From: Toxonevra muliebris
Taxonomy: Eukaryota; Arthropoda; Insecta; Diptera; Pallopteridae
Assembly: GCA_963691655.1 (NCBI GenBank)
Contig: OY829327.1
Location: 87,246,019-87,310,018 of the forward strand
DNA length: 64,000 bases
Direction: 5' to 3'
The position numbers and the translations under genes were made by a program. This document shows, piece after piece, positions 1-12,291 of the stretch (position 1 is the stretch's first letter; every line of letters begins with the position of its first letter). The notes under the pieces are model-generated. The model was given only the letters and a program-made list of their open reading frames with translations. It was not told the origin of the DNA and ran no database searches.

Positions 1-1834
1 AAAACAAATCGGATTTTAAGAAATAACGAAGCGCCAAAGGGTTCAACTTCAAACATCAATTAATCCTAAACCGAAGCTAACTTTTCAAAATCCTTTTCAG
101 GATCAACTACTGACGTCGTAAATTTACCAAATTTTTTAGTCACGTTTCGTTGATTTTTGTCACTCAAATTTTTGTCGCATAGTGTAATTTGTGTGAAAAT
201 GTTCAAAAAAAAAAAAAAAGTTTCCAATTCATAATAAGTTCAAGAGAATTTGTGATGACACAAATCGAGTCTTTCATGCACTTACATATTCGTAAATGTA
301 TATTAATAAAATTAAATTTGTTTTCCACCAAGCACCGCTTTAACTGGACAAGACAAAGTTCAATGTGAAATTTTGTATGTGCCAATATCAAATCTGCATA
401 CATATATTTAGTTCCATATTAATCATATAAGAATAATAAATTGCCCAAATAATTCTCTTCTTTTAGCTTTCCTAAGAAATGCTCTTGCACATACTTGGAA
501 GCTTTTCTAGCTAGCTTAATGTTAGCGCTTTAAATGCTGTTAGCTCCACAGAGTCAGCGTTACTAAAGTTTTTCTTTAGATAGTGCTCAAAATTTTCCGG
601 TTTGTAATTCATACAGCTATAAACGACCACATTCCTCTACGTTCGTACATATGTATATGTATGTATCTAAAAGAAAAACATGCACAAACATGCCGACCTT
701 TGGCATGCATAATATTTGTTCAAGCAACATGACATATTTTCATGTTTTCCACCAAAATAACATTTTCCTTCATTTTCGCTGTGATGTTTTTGCTTACTAT
801 TTACTCGGTGCTTGTAATTTCATTCTTTCGTTTTCGTTTCTGTGACAATTTGTTGTTGTGCGAGGCAGCATCAGCAACAAAAAGCAACAGCAGCAGCTGC
901 TGCAACTACTACAAAACGACGAATTCCTACACGGATCTCAAATTCTCATACAAATGTTGAGATTTTTCGTCTTTCATTTCATGCATTTTATTCATGTAGC
1001 AGTGCGGCAAACAGCAGAAGAACGCTCACAAAGGCGTTGTAAGAACGACTTGATATTTGCTGCTGCTGCTGCTTGCACAAATTCTTGATGTTTTTTTTTT
1101 TTAGCAATTTTATGTAGGTATGGATATACATACGTATATGTATTTGTATGCATGTACGTCATGCCATGCCATGCCACGCCATGCCCATATGTAGTGAAAT
1201 TTACTTCAAAATTACATGCAATTGGAGGGAAAAGCTACGTAGTTACTACAACTTTAAAAACATAGTTTCTACATTAGAGAGTTCTGTAAAAAGAGAAGAG
1301 CGCACGGCAGTCGAGAGCAAAGAACAAGATATGATTGAAACGAAATAGATTTATTAAGTATAAAATATTTAAAATGAACCAAGGCGGATTTAACATGGTG
1401 GTAGCAGCATTACAACAAGTACAACGTAACAATAACAACACGCTACTTTGTTGTTGCTAAAAATCGTAATTGTCAAAAGCACAAGAACAAATGCATGGAA
1501 AACAAAAAAAAAACAAAGATTTTGACAGTTAAGATTATCTTCAAATAAAAAAAATTAGAGAAGAAGAAGACAGAGCTGACGCTGCTATCACCTATTATAA
1601 TTTCGCCATGCAGTGAACCATAAACTTAATTTGCTCTAAGAGAGCAATGACCTGTGAAAGATTAAAAACTAGAGTTGAGTGTGGTGAGCTGATCACACAC
1701 ATACTATTACAAGCAAACACGATTTGTGGGAGCAAGAAAGAGAGTTGCTCTCAACAACTGAGAGCTGTACTCGATGAGAGGATTTAACTAACCAGACATC
1801 AACATTATCAGAAACTTGAGAAAAACTTGTTTGT
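1..1834. other. AT-rich non-coding stretch with CAG/CTG runs
   Basis: No supportable gene. It holds short CAG/CTG runs (about 866-905 and 1059-1073) and a GCCAT pentamer run (about 1160-1186). The open frames here are low-complexity translations of these runs. Confidence 0.6.
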
Positions 1835-1842
1835 GTACTTAT

Positions 1843-2870
1843 CAGCGATGCCAACTTGCGGGGAATTTTACTGGGTGCAGGGAATCGGCACGGAATGAGC
1901 TGTTTTTTTGCGAGGAATTTGATGTTGTTCAGCTTTTAGTCATAAAAGTCTAGAATATTTTTTGTAAAATTTTATAGAATATAAAACGCAATATTTCATA
2001 TTTTGGGTCTTAAAATCTTCGCTTTTTCTTAAGTTGGCCCAGCGATTTATTGGTTTGGAGAAATCGATTTTTAAAAAAGAGTTCTATTTATTTGGAAGCA
2101 TTATATTTCGAAAGTATTTTGTGAAAATTTCAGAGAGAGACGCGGAGTGCTTTCCTAGATATAGACGATCAATCAGTCAGATCAAAACAGTCACGCGGCG
2201 CTTCGACTTCTCTTTCGACCGTTCAGAAAGCTATGCCTTAGTCCAGCACCTTCTGATTAATAACTCTTAATCCTTGCTGACTAATCTGCTAACTTACAAA
2301 TAACGATCAGCCATTATATGTTAAAAACCGATAGTCAAAACTTTGAACTCGTTTTTCTCAAAACAAGTTTTAGTCATTTTTTATTTGAGTCAAAAGAGAG
2401 GCCATGCCTTCTCCTTTGAGAACTTTGATATCCAAAAGTGGGCTGAGACTTGTTTATCTATTAATATGAGCGTCTAGTAACTCAAAACACCCCATCTCAT
2501 TCAAATTTGGTGTGGCAACTATGTGCTACCCAATCGGATTAAACTTTGTGCAAGCTTGAACCGGATCGATTTTGAGATGGGGGTTCCCTTGAAGTGACAT
2601 CTCCCATGTGCCAAAAGAATTCCGGAGTCAGAAAGTATATTTCTATTAATCTATCAGTCCCGTAAAAACTGGTTAAGTTTTGGGCTGAGAAAATTCAGGG
2701 TCGCCTTAATATAACACTCATTGAGGTCAAATGTTTTGTAAAATGTTTGTATGAAAAATGCGTTTCGCCCTGTTTAATATGAAATTATATCGATGTTGGG
2801 AATTCGATCGAAAATCGGGGAATTTCTCGAGATCTATGGGGGAGAAAGAAAAATTAAGTTGGCATCTCTG
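1843..2870 (+). mobile_element. Non-autonomous hAT-like element, family X copy 1
   Basis: The left end reads CAGCGATGCCAACTTGCGGG and the right end, in reverse complement, CAGAGATGCCAACTT, so the copy has imperfect terminal inverted repeats of about 15 bp. It is flanked by a perfect 8-bp duplication, GTACTTAT, at 1835-1842 and 2871-2878. An 8-bp duplication with CAG-type ends is the hAT signature. The ends carry repeated CGGGGAATT-type motifs. There is no transposase frame in its 1.03 kb, so it would depend on a transposase made elsewhere. Three more copies lie in the window (12535, 19833, 43909). Confidence 0.88.
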
Positions 2871-2878
2871 GTACTTAT

Positions 2879-4049
2879 GTACATAAAAATTATTATCAAA
2901 AATTATAAAAATGTGAAACAATGAAAACAATAAACATATATAGCTACATGAAGCATCAAATAAACCTTGGAAATTCATAAATTCCAATCTGCATACTCTC
3001 AAATGACTCACTTGTATCTTGCCCGGAATATGTACATATGATATCATATCATTTTGTATCTACATCTGACTATAAAACAAAAATTGTTTAACAACTCTAA
3101 AGCGAGTAATTCGATGCGACACTCTGTTACTGTTTCATTTCTCGCACACCTACATAGCAAACCAATAGCAAAACATGTAACAGCAACACTCAAAAACTTC
3201 CAAAAAACTTTTCTATAAAACAGTCAAAACTTTAATAACAAACACTTTAGTTATTGCACTACAGAGTACCAAGCGTTAGCTTCAACTTTAACGCTAACGT
3301 TGTCGTAGTTAACGCGCCATCTATGTGCAAGTGCACGACACAATAAAAACATGTTTGTTTTCCCTATATTTTTTGTTTTGTTTTTTATTTTGTGTAGCAT
3401 ATTCGCTGCATTTATAATTCGTTAAATCTGCAAAACTCCCAAAGCAAACGTAAAAAATATGAAATACATTTCTACTTTTGCATTAAAAATGTGTAATCAA
3501 GAAACAAAAAACAAAAAATAAAATAAAATAAAATGAAAAAATGAAATACTTGTAGCTTCTTCCCTACTAGAATTGCATTTAAGCAGCTTTTGAATAAGAA
3601 AGTTCAACTCACATAGGGTTGGCGGAATGGGAGAGAGATAGAGAAAGGAGTGAAGAATGTCTGTGCGTATGCATGCAAGTAAGATGCAAAAATAAAAAGT
3701 GCTAGTGAAATAGTGAATTGTTTCGTTTTTATTTCTGTGTAAGCACAGCTTTTCTTTTATTTTCAAGGACATATTTACTCAGGAAAATGATTTTTTTTGG
3801 AAAAAAACCAGAGTAGAAATTTGTTTTGTAAGTAGTTTGGACGCAACTGAAGTTGACAGCGATGACAACGACGAATGTCAAGTGCAACTAGGACCAGTGA
3901 AAATTAATCTTATTCAAGTTTGAATGCAACAGGATAAAAAAAATAAAAAGTTTAAATTGCGTGTCGAATAGCATTGTTATGACATTGTAAATATATTTTA
4001 AATAATGTATGGTTACTTTTTAATTGAGCTGTTGTAAGTTCAAATATTC
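2879..4049. other. Non-coding stretch
   Basis: AT-rich sequence with no recognisable gene or element. The frames seen are short and of skewed composition. Confidence 0.5.
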
Positions 4050-4179
4050 ACTTGGCAAATGTGCAATGGAGTCGGCTTTGAAGAAGGGAAGAATGGCCTT
4101 GGGTTCGGCTTTGCAAAAAATTAATAAATTCAAGTCAGATTCTTGGGAAGGCAGAGTAAAAATATTTGATAGTACAATT

Positions 4180-5101
4180 TAGGGCCGTAGCCAGGATTTT
4201 TTTTTTTGGGGGGGGGGGGGGAGGGGGGGAGCGGCTAAAATTTGTGGTCCAAATTTTTGCTCGTCACAATGCGATGATGCATTTGATGGATCCTAGCAAA
4301 CTAGGGGGAAAAGTGGATAAATGTCTTAAAGCTTTAGGAAAAATTTTTGTTTCCGAATTTTCTTAATCTTAACCTAAAAAAAATGGCCGAAAATTACAGA
4401 ATAATTAATTTAAATTTTTTCAAATAAATGTTATTCAATGTGGATTTCACTACATTTTTTATCGTGAAAGACATAATTTCGATAACTCATTGACTTGCCA
4501 TTACTGATAATGAACCCAACCTCAAAAAAATGATCAAAAATGCCAAAAATAGTCAGAGACTAATTTTTTTTTAAAATGATTATCAGTGGGAATTTGGGCC
4601 ATTATCAGTGATAAGGAGCCCGGATGAGGTTGGCATATATTCCTTAAATTCGTGCAGTCACAGCATTAAAATCTTCCGAGTCGGGTTCTCTGAGCAATAA
4701 TGGGTTAAAGGATTAATTATATTTTAAGATTAAGAACTTTGAAGGTTTTTCAATAACACTTCTCTGCATGGGTTTGGTGAAAAATATAGTTCCTAGTGTT
4801 TGCAAACGAATTTTTCATGCTGAACACGAATCTCAGGTCAAAAACTTTCCATTACGTCACGTTTTAGAAAAATGGGGTTGAAACTCCTGAAAATATCGTT
4901 TTTGTTTTTTCTTTTATTTGACTTTTTAGAAAGAAACCGATTAAAAAATATTTAAAAATCGTTCAATAGATTTTATTCTGACTTTTTTTCCATCCACTGG
5001 CAATCAATATCAAAAATTAGGAAAAAGTTTTCACATTTCGGGGGGGGGGGGGGGGGGGAACAGTCAAAATCCCCAAAACCTCCCCCCTAAATACGGCCTT
5101 G
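4180..5101 (+). mobile_element. Non-autonomous hAT-like element, family Y copy 1
   Basis: The ends are TAGGGCCGTAGCC on the left and, in reverse complement, CAAGGCCGTATTTAG on the right. A perfect 8-bp duplication GTACAATT lies at 4172-4179 and 5102-5109. It is inserted in LINE L1. It carries two long G tracts, near 4208-4230 and 5041-5058. There is no transposase. Family member Y-2 at 22677 shares the ends and internal sequence. Confidence 0.85.
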
Positions 5102-5688
5102 GTACAATTACATCAACGCTCCTATACTCAGCCGAGACTTGAGGTATTGCGAGCAGCTTGAAATCATACAATCTACTTATTTCAAACGTTTACTCGCGCT
5201 ACCAAAATCCACCCCAAATGTGTCGCTTACATTGGAGATGGGAACTTTGAAAATGTCTTTTCATGTATTTAAGCAAGCATTAAACTTTATAATTCGTGTC
5301 CTCCAAATGAAACAAAGCCGCTATCTTAAACATATTAATAGTAATGAAAATATTGAACTAAATTGGGTCTCTCAGTTAAACAAATTTCTTTAGTTAATTA
5401 ACATGACGCACTTGTGGAATTCTCTAAACGCGGAAACTTGAATTGCAAACCGAATATTAGCCCTTGAGCGTTTTCAACGCCATCTGAAATTCCAAGATGT
5501 TTTAAGCGCTTCAAACTCAAACAATATGAACTGCAGAATACTAAGATCACTGGAAGATACAAACGCGTCCTATTTATTTTATCAGAACCAATTACATATG
5601 GCAAAAGTCATTGCTCAATTTCGATTATCATCTAAACATGCTACTAGATTTTGTATTAAAGGCCAATCTCATCGCATTGAAATAGATA

Positions 5689-5919
5689 ACATATCGCTCA
5701 TTTACTAAAAGACTGTCATAAGTCAAAAAACACTATTTTTTCATCACGCTTCAAATTGTGTAAAAATTTCATATTAATATCTTGTATACTCTGCGCGTGA
5801 GAATTATTAGATTTCTTCTTTTTTCTGCAAAGTGGGAGTCAATTGAAAACTTTAAACGCGTTTTCTACAAGATCACGTTTTTTGAGTTATGACAGTCTTT
5901 TAGTAAATGAACGATATGT
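5689..5919. repeat. 43-bp inverted repeat with a 145-bp spacer
   Basis: The arms at 5689-5731 and 5877-5919 are reverse complements with only two mismatches. The right arm falls in the LINE L1 tail and reads as LINE protein (DSLLVNERYVVRYA). The left arm would have been copied in inverse orientation. A local inverted duplication or an inversion during LINE integration could explain it. Confidence 0.85.
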
Positions 5920-6153
5920 TGTTCGCTATGCAATTTGCACGAAAAAGAAACGCTCGACCATTTCGTTTTTGAATGCCCTATCTATTCCACAGCTCGAACC
6001 CACAATTTGGGCCATTTGCTTAGCTCTTTTGGAGAAAAAAGGCACTTATCTTAAACTGTACTGATCCACCAACAATAAAATCATTATATAACTTTATACT
6101 TGGTAGCTTATGGCTTAGATCTTTCGTCTGAAATGAGTAAATGAGTAAAAATA

Positions 6154-7435
6154 TTGGGAGTATAAATGTATAAACTCGTAATTGTGACTAACTTCATATC
6201 TATCATACGAGCCATTTTTTTTGACATTGACAGCTATTCTATCTCGAAGAGCGCCAAATATACTATAAGAATTGATCTGTCAAATAATTTTCATAATTTT
6301 ACAAAAGTGTTTTACTATAGCTGAAAATGTCGAATTTAGTGCCAACAAAACAACATTTGCGGGAAGTTTTAATTTGCTTCTTCCATTTAAAGAAAAACGC
6401 AACTGAAGGACATCGTTTACTTACTCAAGCTTATCCTGACTGTGCTATAGACGTTAGAATGTGTCAGGTGTGGTATGCCCGTTTCAAAAGTGGTGATTTT
6501 GATGTTGAAGACAGGGAACGTTCAGGCCGCCCGATGAAGATGAAGAATTGAAGGCATTACTCGAAGAAGATTCATGTCAAACGGAATAAGAACAATTGCA
6601 GAATCTTTAGGAGTTGATCAATCAACCATTTCTAAACGATTAAAAGCATTGGGAATGATTTAATAGCAAATAAATTGGGTGCCGTACGAATTGAAGCCGA
6701 GAGACGTCGAACGACGATTTTTCACATGTGAACTGCTGTCGTTCAGACAGAAAAGAAAGGGTTTTCTGCATCGTGTTGTGACTGGCGATGAAAAACGGAT
6801 ACGCTACGATAACCCAAAGCGTAAAAAATCATGGGGACCGCCCGGACATGCATCAACATCAACGGCAAAGCCGAACATCCATGGATCCAAGCTCATGCTG
6901 TGTATTTGGTGGGATATGAAAGGTGTCGTGTATTATGAGCTGTTGAAACCGAATGAAACGATCACTGACGACCGCTACCGACTACAATTGATGCGTTTGA
7001 GCAGAGCATTAAAGGATAAGAGGCCAGAATATGAGAATAGACACGACGAAATTATTCTTCAGCACGACAATGCTCGGCCGCATGTTGCAAGGCAAGTAAA
7101 AACATACTTGGAAACGCTGAAATGGGAAGTGCTACCCCACCCGCCGTATTCTCCACACATTGCTCCTTCTGATTACCACTTGTTCCGATCGATGACACAT
7201 GGCCTGGCTGAACAGCACTTCCGTTCTTTCGAAGAACTCAAAAAATGGGTCGATTCGTGGATAGCCTCAAAAGATGTGGAGTTCTTTCGACGCGGAATCC
7301 GTATGCTACCAGAAAGATGGGAAAAGGTTGTGGCTAACGATGGACAATACTTTAAAGAATAAATTTATAATCACTTTTTTACAATAAATGTCCAAATTAC
7401 GAAAGAAATACGAGTTTATACATTCATACTTCCAA
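6154..7435 (+). mobile_element. mariner element, mellifera-type, copy 1
   Basis: A 1,282-bp element with about 28-bp inverted repeats: TTGGGAGTATAAATGTATAA at the left and, in reverse complement, TTGGAAGTATGAATGTATAA at the right. It is flanked by TA at 6152-6153 and 7436-7437. Size, ends and the transposase fragments match the mellifera subfamily of mariner. It lies just downstream of LINE L1. A second copy lies at 47895-57397 on the other strand. Confidence 0.95.
6327..7362 (+). pseudogene. mariner transposase, frameshifted
   Basis: The start MSNLVPTKQHLREVLICFF begins the N-terminal HTH region, and RERSGRP is readable before a deletion near 6535 that breaks the frame. Compared with copy 2, the segment also gained in-frame stops (about 6590 and 6661). 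From 6679 the catalytic domain is open for 227 residues. TGDEK carries the first Asp, QHDNARPH the second, and APSDYHLF the third, with 34 residues between the last two (DD34D). The family Trp after TGDEK is Arg here. The catalytic Asps are kept, but the protein cannot be made in one piece. The function would be cut-and-paste transposition at TA sites. Confidence 0.93.
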
Positions 7436-7437
7436 TA

Positions 7438-10420
7438 GTATTTTAATTTTAATATTAGTATCATTTTAATTTTGTTTTTTCAACACCTTTAATCCATTTA
7501 TTTATGTAATCTTTCTTCTTAGACATGAGAAAAAATGTATAAAGAAACTAGAGATCCTTCTGTTACAGTTCAATGAGTTTTGAAGCAGAAGTAAAATAAA
7601 CACTAAATTGAAATTGATTGAATTGAAAAGTTCAAATATTGAGTAGCCAAAAAAAAAAAAAAACAAAAATAAAGGATTTCAATTTAAAAGCTGAAATCTT
7701 GTGCAAAACCAAACCAAGAAGGAATTTCTACATAACCAAATCTTATAATGCTGATAGCTTCTTATATTTAATTGTGAAAAAAGATCAATGCACTCTTCAT
7801 CTCATATGATTAAAACAACTAGAAAATATGCTTTGCTGCTCCTCTTTTAACATTTTCTGTATGCCTAATATTTTTTTTTTTTTTACACTCCTTTACATTC
7901 CATCACAAATTGGCATCAAACTTAACTCTAATTTGATTTATGAATACAAATAATACATAACCAACCCTTACATACTCACTCTCCCATACCATCAGCTTGT
8001 GTCTCTCTTTGTCTTTCTCTTTTACAACAAAATTAATGCAACTATGTATATAAGTATGTAGGTACAAACCATTTAAGCTTTTGCAATAAATACAATTAGG
8101 TCAAGGATTGAAAATGGAGTCCATAATTGACGAGGTCGCGCGACATTATTGTTGTATGTTATAGTTGTTGTGTCATTTTCACAACGTATTTATAACAAGC
8201 TTTATTATTCCTTAGCCACATCCTTGCAATTTCCGCCTGAACAATTTGCAAGAAAAACAGAGAAAAAAAAAATTGTAGTAAAAGAAAAAAAAATCTAACA
8301 TATCGTCCTTGCCAAACGAAAAAAGTAAAATGTAGTTGATGTTTCAGCTGCTGTCGCTTTTACTGTCGCCAATGCGCTACAGCGTAAACACTCTTTTATA
8401 ACGGTGCCTCCAACAACTTACAAGAACAACACCAATCCTAACCGTTTTCGTAACAAAATTTCGTTTCATTTTTGACTCTCTTGCTTTGTTCAACTCACCA
8501 AAAATTTTTTGGTTTAGTTTGTGTTGTTTGTACTGCTGTACTTGCCGAATCGGTTTTTACAGTTGTTGTTCTTGTTGTTGTTGTTGCTTTTGTTATGTGA
8601 ACTCATCTCATTTTTCTTCATCTAATACACGCTTGGGATCAATTTGCTGTGTAAACAATTTATTTAGTACGAGTTAGTGCACTTTTGGGACTTTTTGTGA
8701 TGTTGTTTTTTGGTAGAATTTTTTCTATGCACGAGTATGTATGCATGTGTGCGTGTGTGTGTGTGTGTGATTTTGACTCTTTGCTCATGTTCATGACCAA
8801 GTTGCTAGTTGTTGTCGTTGTTCCTGTTATTTGTTACTTTGTCATGAACTATATTTTTTTTTCATGTTGTGTGTGTATTCCGCTTCAAGTGAGGACACAA
8901 CGCTACAAAAACAAAAATTTCTTTGATTGCTCGCTCGATATTAAATGTCCATGCCCAAGTACAATTACGAGTATTTTCTGCCATGCGTCGTTGCATTGTA
9001 GCGTTAAATCTAATCAGCAACAACAACATCAAGCTACAACCGCTTAGTTTCTACATTACCAACATCCATCTATTTTAGCGTTTATCTAATCTTTAACAGC
9101 ACTTAATTGTGCTACTAATATCATTGTAAAAATTTCCCACCTCTAATTAATTTTAATTAGTTTTAAAGAAAATTTTTTCTTTTTTTTTATATTTTAATCT
9201 TCATTTTTACACCTTCTTACCTAACAGCATTAGCAGCAACAGCGTTTGCGTTGCAAAAATTCATTAACAATTTTTTGTTCTTCTCTCTTCCACTTCGTTG
9301 TTCCCTTTTCGTTTTATGCATAAATTTTTCTTATTTTTTCCATTCTCCATTTCTTCTTCGACAAGCTCATTTTGTACGCTATTTTGCTATAAAATGAAAT
9401 GTTTTTTATAATTTTTACCTCTGGTTATAAAGTACGAGTATATATTCATGTAATTGAAGGTTAAATTAATGCTTGAGGTCACTTAAAATGCTCTCATTAG
9501 CACGAACATGAATTGCATAAAATGAGAAATAACTAAGTTGTAAAAGAGAAGCAGAAAAGAAAGATGAAGCAAAAAGAAGAAATGAAGTGAGAAAAAAATG
9601 TGAGAAAATTAAGAGTATAATTTTTTTTTGTTTTCTCAAATACTTTGATGTATGTGAGTGGATTACATTTGAGAGGTACTTCTTAAACGCTGCGCTATAT
9701 ACATATACATTACATAGTTTAATTGGAATCGGTGAGAAAAAACATAAATGTTATAGTAGGATTACATGAAAAAGATTAGTTGGTCACTAATTAATAAAAT
9801 AATATTTCATATAAAAAATTAAGTATCTTCAACTCAAAAAAGTTTGGAAACATACAGAAGTAAATATCTAAAAAAAATTCCTAATAGAATCTGTATTTAA
9901 TTATTAATATTTCTTTATTTACAAAAACAATACTATAAATAAATGTAATAGCTTAAACCGTAAACTTACCAATACTCACAGACAAAAGAAATGTAGAAAA
10001 AAAACAACCAAAGAAAGAAAGAGCGACAGAGAGAAAAACAGAGATTATCAAACAAAATCAACAAAAAAAAAAGAGTTTAAATGGAAAAAAAACAAAAAAA
10101 AAAACCCGCAGCCACAAAATAGAGCTGAAAAGAGAGTGAAAACTAACGAAACTGTTTGATCCTCACTGATACGAAGAGCTTTGAATAATACCTATGGTAC
10201 AAATGAAAAACAACCGAACTCGACTGAAGATGGAAAATATTTTATTATATATTTATGATTTAAAAATATTAAGCTGGTGCGAATTTTTAAATATTTTGTG
10301 GAATCATATATCGTTTTGAAAACGGCGTTTGATTTGAGCACAGAGTTTTTTGAAACAGTGATATAGTTTCTAGAATATATCTATTCAAAGTTATCAAATT
10401 TGGCTCACAAGAAAATATAC
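7438..10420. other. Non-coding stretch, T-rich and microsatellite-rich
   Basis: No gene recognised. It holds a GT run (about 8747-8769), TTG runs near 8560-8590 and long A and T tracts. The frames here are translations of these runs. Confidence 0.5.
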
Positions 10421-10468
10421 TTAACCCTCATCGGTCCCCTGTATCCAAAATGGTACAATTTCAATATA

Positions 10469-10499
10469 AGAAGTGAGATTGAAAAAATCTTAACATATA
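10469..10499 (+). repeat. Orphan end of the DD37E element family
   Basis: After TA (10467-10468), the sequence AGAAGTGAGATTGAAAAAAT nearly matches the terminal repeat of the DD37E transposon at 39382. No matching right end was found, so this is a relic, cut off by the maT end that follows. Confidence 0.7.
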
Positions 10500-10761
10500 C
10501 AGGGTGACAATTGTAAAGTGACGCAAGTTTAATACTCTGCAGCAAGCTTTGCCATTTACCGTTAATTACTATACAATTTTTTCATGTACTTGAAGTCTTT
10601 AAATAGATGCCAGAAAAATTTTTTTTTTATCAATTTATCAATCAAAAAAAAATTGATAAAAAAATTTTAACCAAGAAAGTGCAGGGTCCCTTAAAATAAC
10701 TCTGACCGAGAGTAACTCTAAGCCTACGTAAAGGGAATTTTTCGTTTATATAAAATGTTTA
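10500..10761 (+). repeat. maT left-end fragment joined to an X-family fragment
   Basis: 10500 to about 10562 repeats the first 63 bp of the maT-like element (CAGGGTGACAATTGTAAAGT). From there to 10761 the sequence matches, in reverse complement, the stretch right of maT-B at 20942-21140, which belongs to hAT X-3. So a 200-bp piece of X lies between a maT fragment and the maT-A copy. Confidence 0.75.
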
Positions 10762-11673
10762 CAGGATGACAATTGTAAAGTGACGCAAGTTTAATACTCT
10801 GCAGCAAGCTTTGCTATTTACCGTTACTTTAATTTAAAAAGCAAATTCATTCATCATTGGCTTTGCTTTTAATTTCATTTGAATTTTTGTTATTACATTT
10901 TGAAATTTCCATAAAAATGGACAAAGAAAATATTCGTCGTGAAATTATGAAATTTCATTTGGCAAATTATAGTAGCCGTCAAACTGCAAAGGCTTTAAAT
11001 TTGTCAAGTCGTACGGTAGACCGAGCTATTATTCGATATAATGAAACTGGGGGTTTTGGAGATAGAGACCGGGGAAAATTTTCAACAGTTGCCACTACTG
11101 GTTTAACAGAAAAAATTCGTAAACGAATCAAGCGAAATCCAAGGCGCTCAATGAGAAAAACCGCTAAGGAAGTGGGAGTAAACAGTGAAACAGTGCGAAT
11201 CATTGCAAAATCAAAGCTTAATCTTAAGCCGTACAAGCTCCGAAAAGCTCAAGATCTGACACAAAAAAAGAAAGATTTGCGACTACAAAGATGCAAGGCG
11301 TTGCTACGCTCCTCATAACTTCTCAAGAATGGCCACCATACTCCCCAGACTTGAATCCAATGGACTACTCTATTTGGAGTATTTTAGAGAGTAAGGCTTG
11401 TGCATCTCAACACCACAGTCTGGAGTCACTGACAAATTCATTAGAGAAAGCCTGGACTGAAATTGATCAGGAAGTCCTGCGGCGAACAGTCCTACGATTT
11501 CCGGATCGATTGAAGGCATGTGTGCAGGCTAAAGGAGGTTATATTGAATGAGGTGGGGTTCAAATGAATGCTTATATATTCAGCAATGTTAACACTTAAT
11601 TGTACTTAATGGAAGTACGTCCTTTTGAAAATAACTGCTGAAATGTGTGCGTCACTTTACGATTGTCACCCTG
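10762..11673 (+). mobile_element. maT-like (DD37D) transposon, copy A, internally deleted
   Basis: The ends are CAGGATGACAATTGTAAAGT on the left and, in reverse complement, CAGGGTGACAATCGTAAAGT on the right, flanked by TA at 10760-10761 and 11674-11675. At 912 bp it is shorter than copy C (1,268 bp) because the middle of the transposase is gone. Confidence 0.92.
10917..11551 (+). pseudogene. maT-like transposase A, catalytic core deleted
   Basis: The start MDKENIRREIMKFHLANYSS opens a paired HTH (SRQTAKALNLSSRTVDRAI) followed by a second HTH-like region (SMRKTAKEVGVNSETVRII). After CKALLRSS the frame runs into a deletion junction near 11315. The C-terminal part with SPDLNPMDYSIW resumes in another frame and stops at 11551. 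Against copies B and C, the segment with the first and second catalytic Asp is absent. The likely residual property is DNA binding only. Confidence 0.88.
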
Positions 11674-11675
11674 TA

Positions 11676-12223
11676 TAGACGTGTGACAAAGTTATTGACC
11701 TTTGTCAAATGTGCCCCTTGTAAAGTCAAATGTGCTTTGGGCACTTTTGACAAAATGAGTTTTTTGGAAAAAGTACAAAAAAATGGTGATTCAGTTTTTA
11801 TAAAAATATAGTTTTTTCGAGGTTTTATCTAGAAATGTCTTAAAAACAGTTACATCTTTTAAAATCTATCAATAATTTTCGAAATTACAGGCCTTTGAAA
11901 ATTAAGTGTCAAAGGTACCCCACTATACCCTATACATTTGTAGGTCCAAGAATGAACGCCTACTCTAACATCGACACTTGTGCTTTTTTCTGCATTCTTA
12001 TTGTAACGGTACGATGAAAATGGTACAATGCTCCCAAAAAATTCAAATTGATCCGCAATTGCTTTCGATTCGATGGTAAAACCAATAATTGAAAGTCATT
12101 TTAAAATGCCTACATCATCCAGCACTAGAAAAATTGTTGAAAATACAAGGCTGGGTTCGAATCTTAATCTACAGCATTTGGAACCAAGGCGAAAAACAGG
12201 TCGTTGTTTCATATGTACATGAC
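11676..12223. other. Unassigned interior of P1
   Basis: No gene. There is a local run of TTGTCAAATGTGCCCC-like repeats around 11700-11750. A perfect box-B-like GGTTCGAATC occurs near 12154 without a readable tRNA around it. Confidence 0.4.
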
Positions 12224-12291
12224 GACCTAGATAGTGTAGTGTAGCACTAGACTTTCATCCGGGAGGTTAGGGTTCGATTCCCGTCTTGGTC
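12224..12291 (+). other. tRNA-like sequence, possible SINE head or tRNA pseudogene
   Basis: 68 nt that can be laid out as a tRNA. An acceptor arm GACCTAG pairs with CTTGGTC (6 of 7), the D stem AGTG pairs with CACT, and a consensus box B GGTTCGATTCC lies at 12271-12281. The anticodon stem and outer T stem pair poorly, so it is not a functional tRNA. The surrounding 12.15-12.5 kb looks like repeat sequence, so a tRNA-derived SINE is possible. I see no second copy in the window. Confidence 0.4.

Larger units (their letters stand above)
4050..6120 (+). pseudogene. LINE L1: 3' part of a non-LTR reverse transcriptase, broken
   Basis: Reading across the fragments gives a typical LINE tail. From about 4050 there is a stretch around GRMALGSALQKINKFKSDSW and KIFDSTI; after the Y-1 insertion it resumes at 5102 with TSTLLYSAET, then YCEQLEIIQSTYFKRLLALP. 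This is the region downstream of the reverse-transcriptase active site. Near 5945-6010 a Cys-rich tail segment (ETLDHFVFECP) is readable in another frame. Excising Y-1 plus one copy of its 8-bp duplication restores the frame at its site (DSTI-TSTLL). Other damage remains: a TGA where Trp is expected after SAET, frameshifts, and an inverted repeat at 5689-5919. The catalytic YADD/FADD part is missing, so this is a 5'-truncated dead copy. The clade is not resolved. Confidence 0.75.

Noticed and set aside
7140..7180. SPH instead of SPD in mariner copy 1 looked like loss of the third catalytic Asp.
   Set aside because: Counting 34 residues from the second Asp lands on the Asp of APSDYHLF, which is intact. 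The changed position is conserved but not catalytic.
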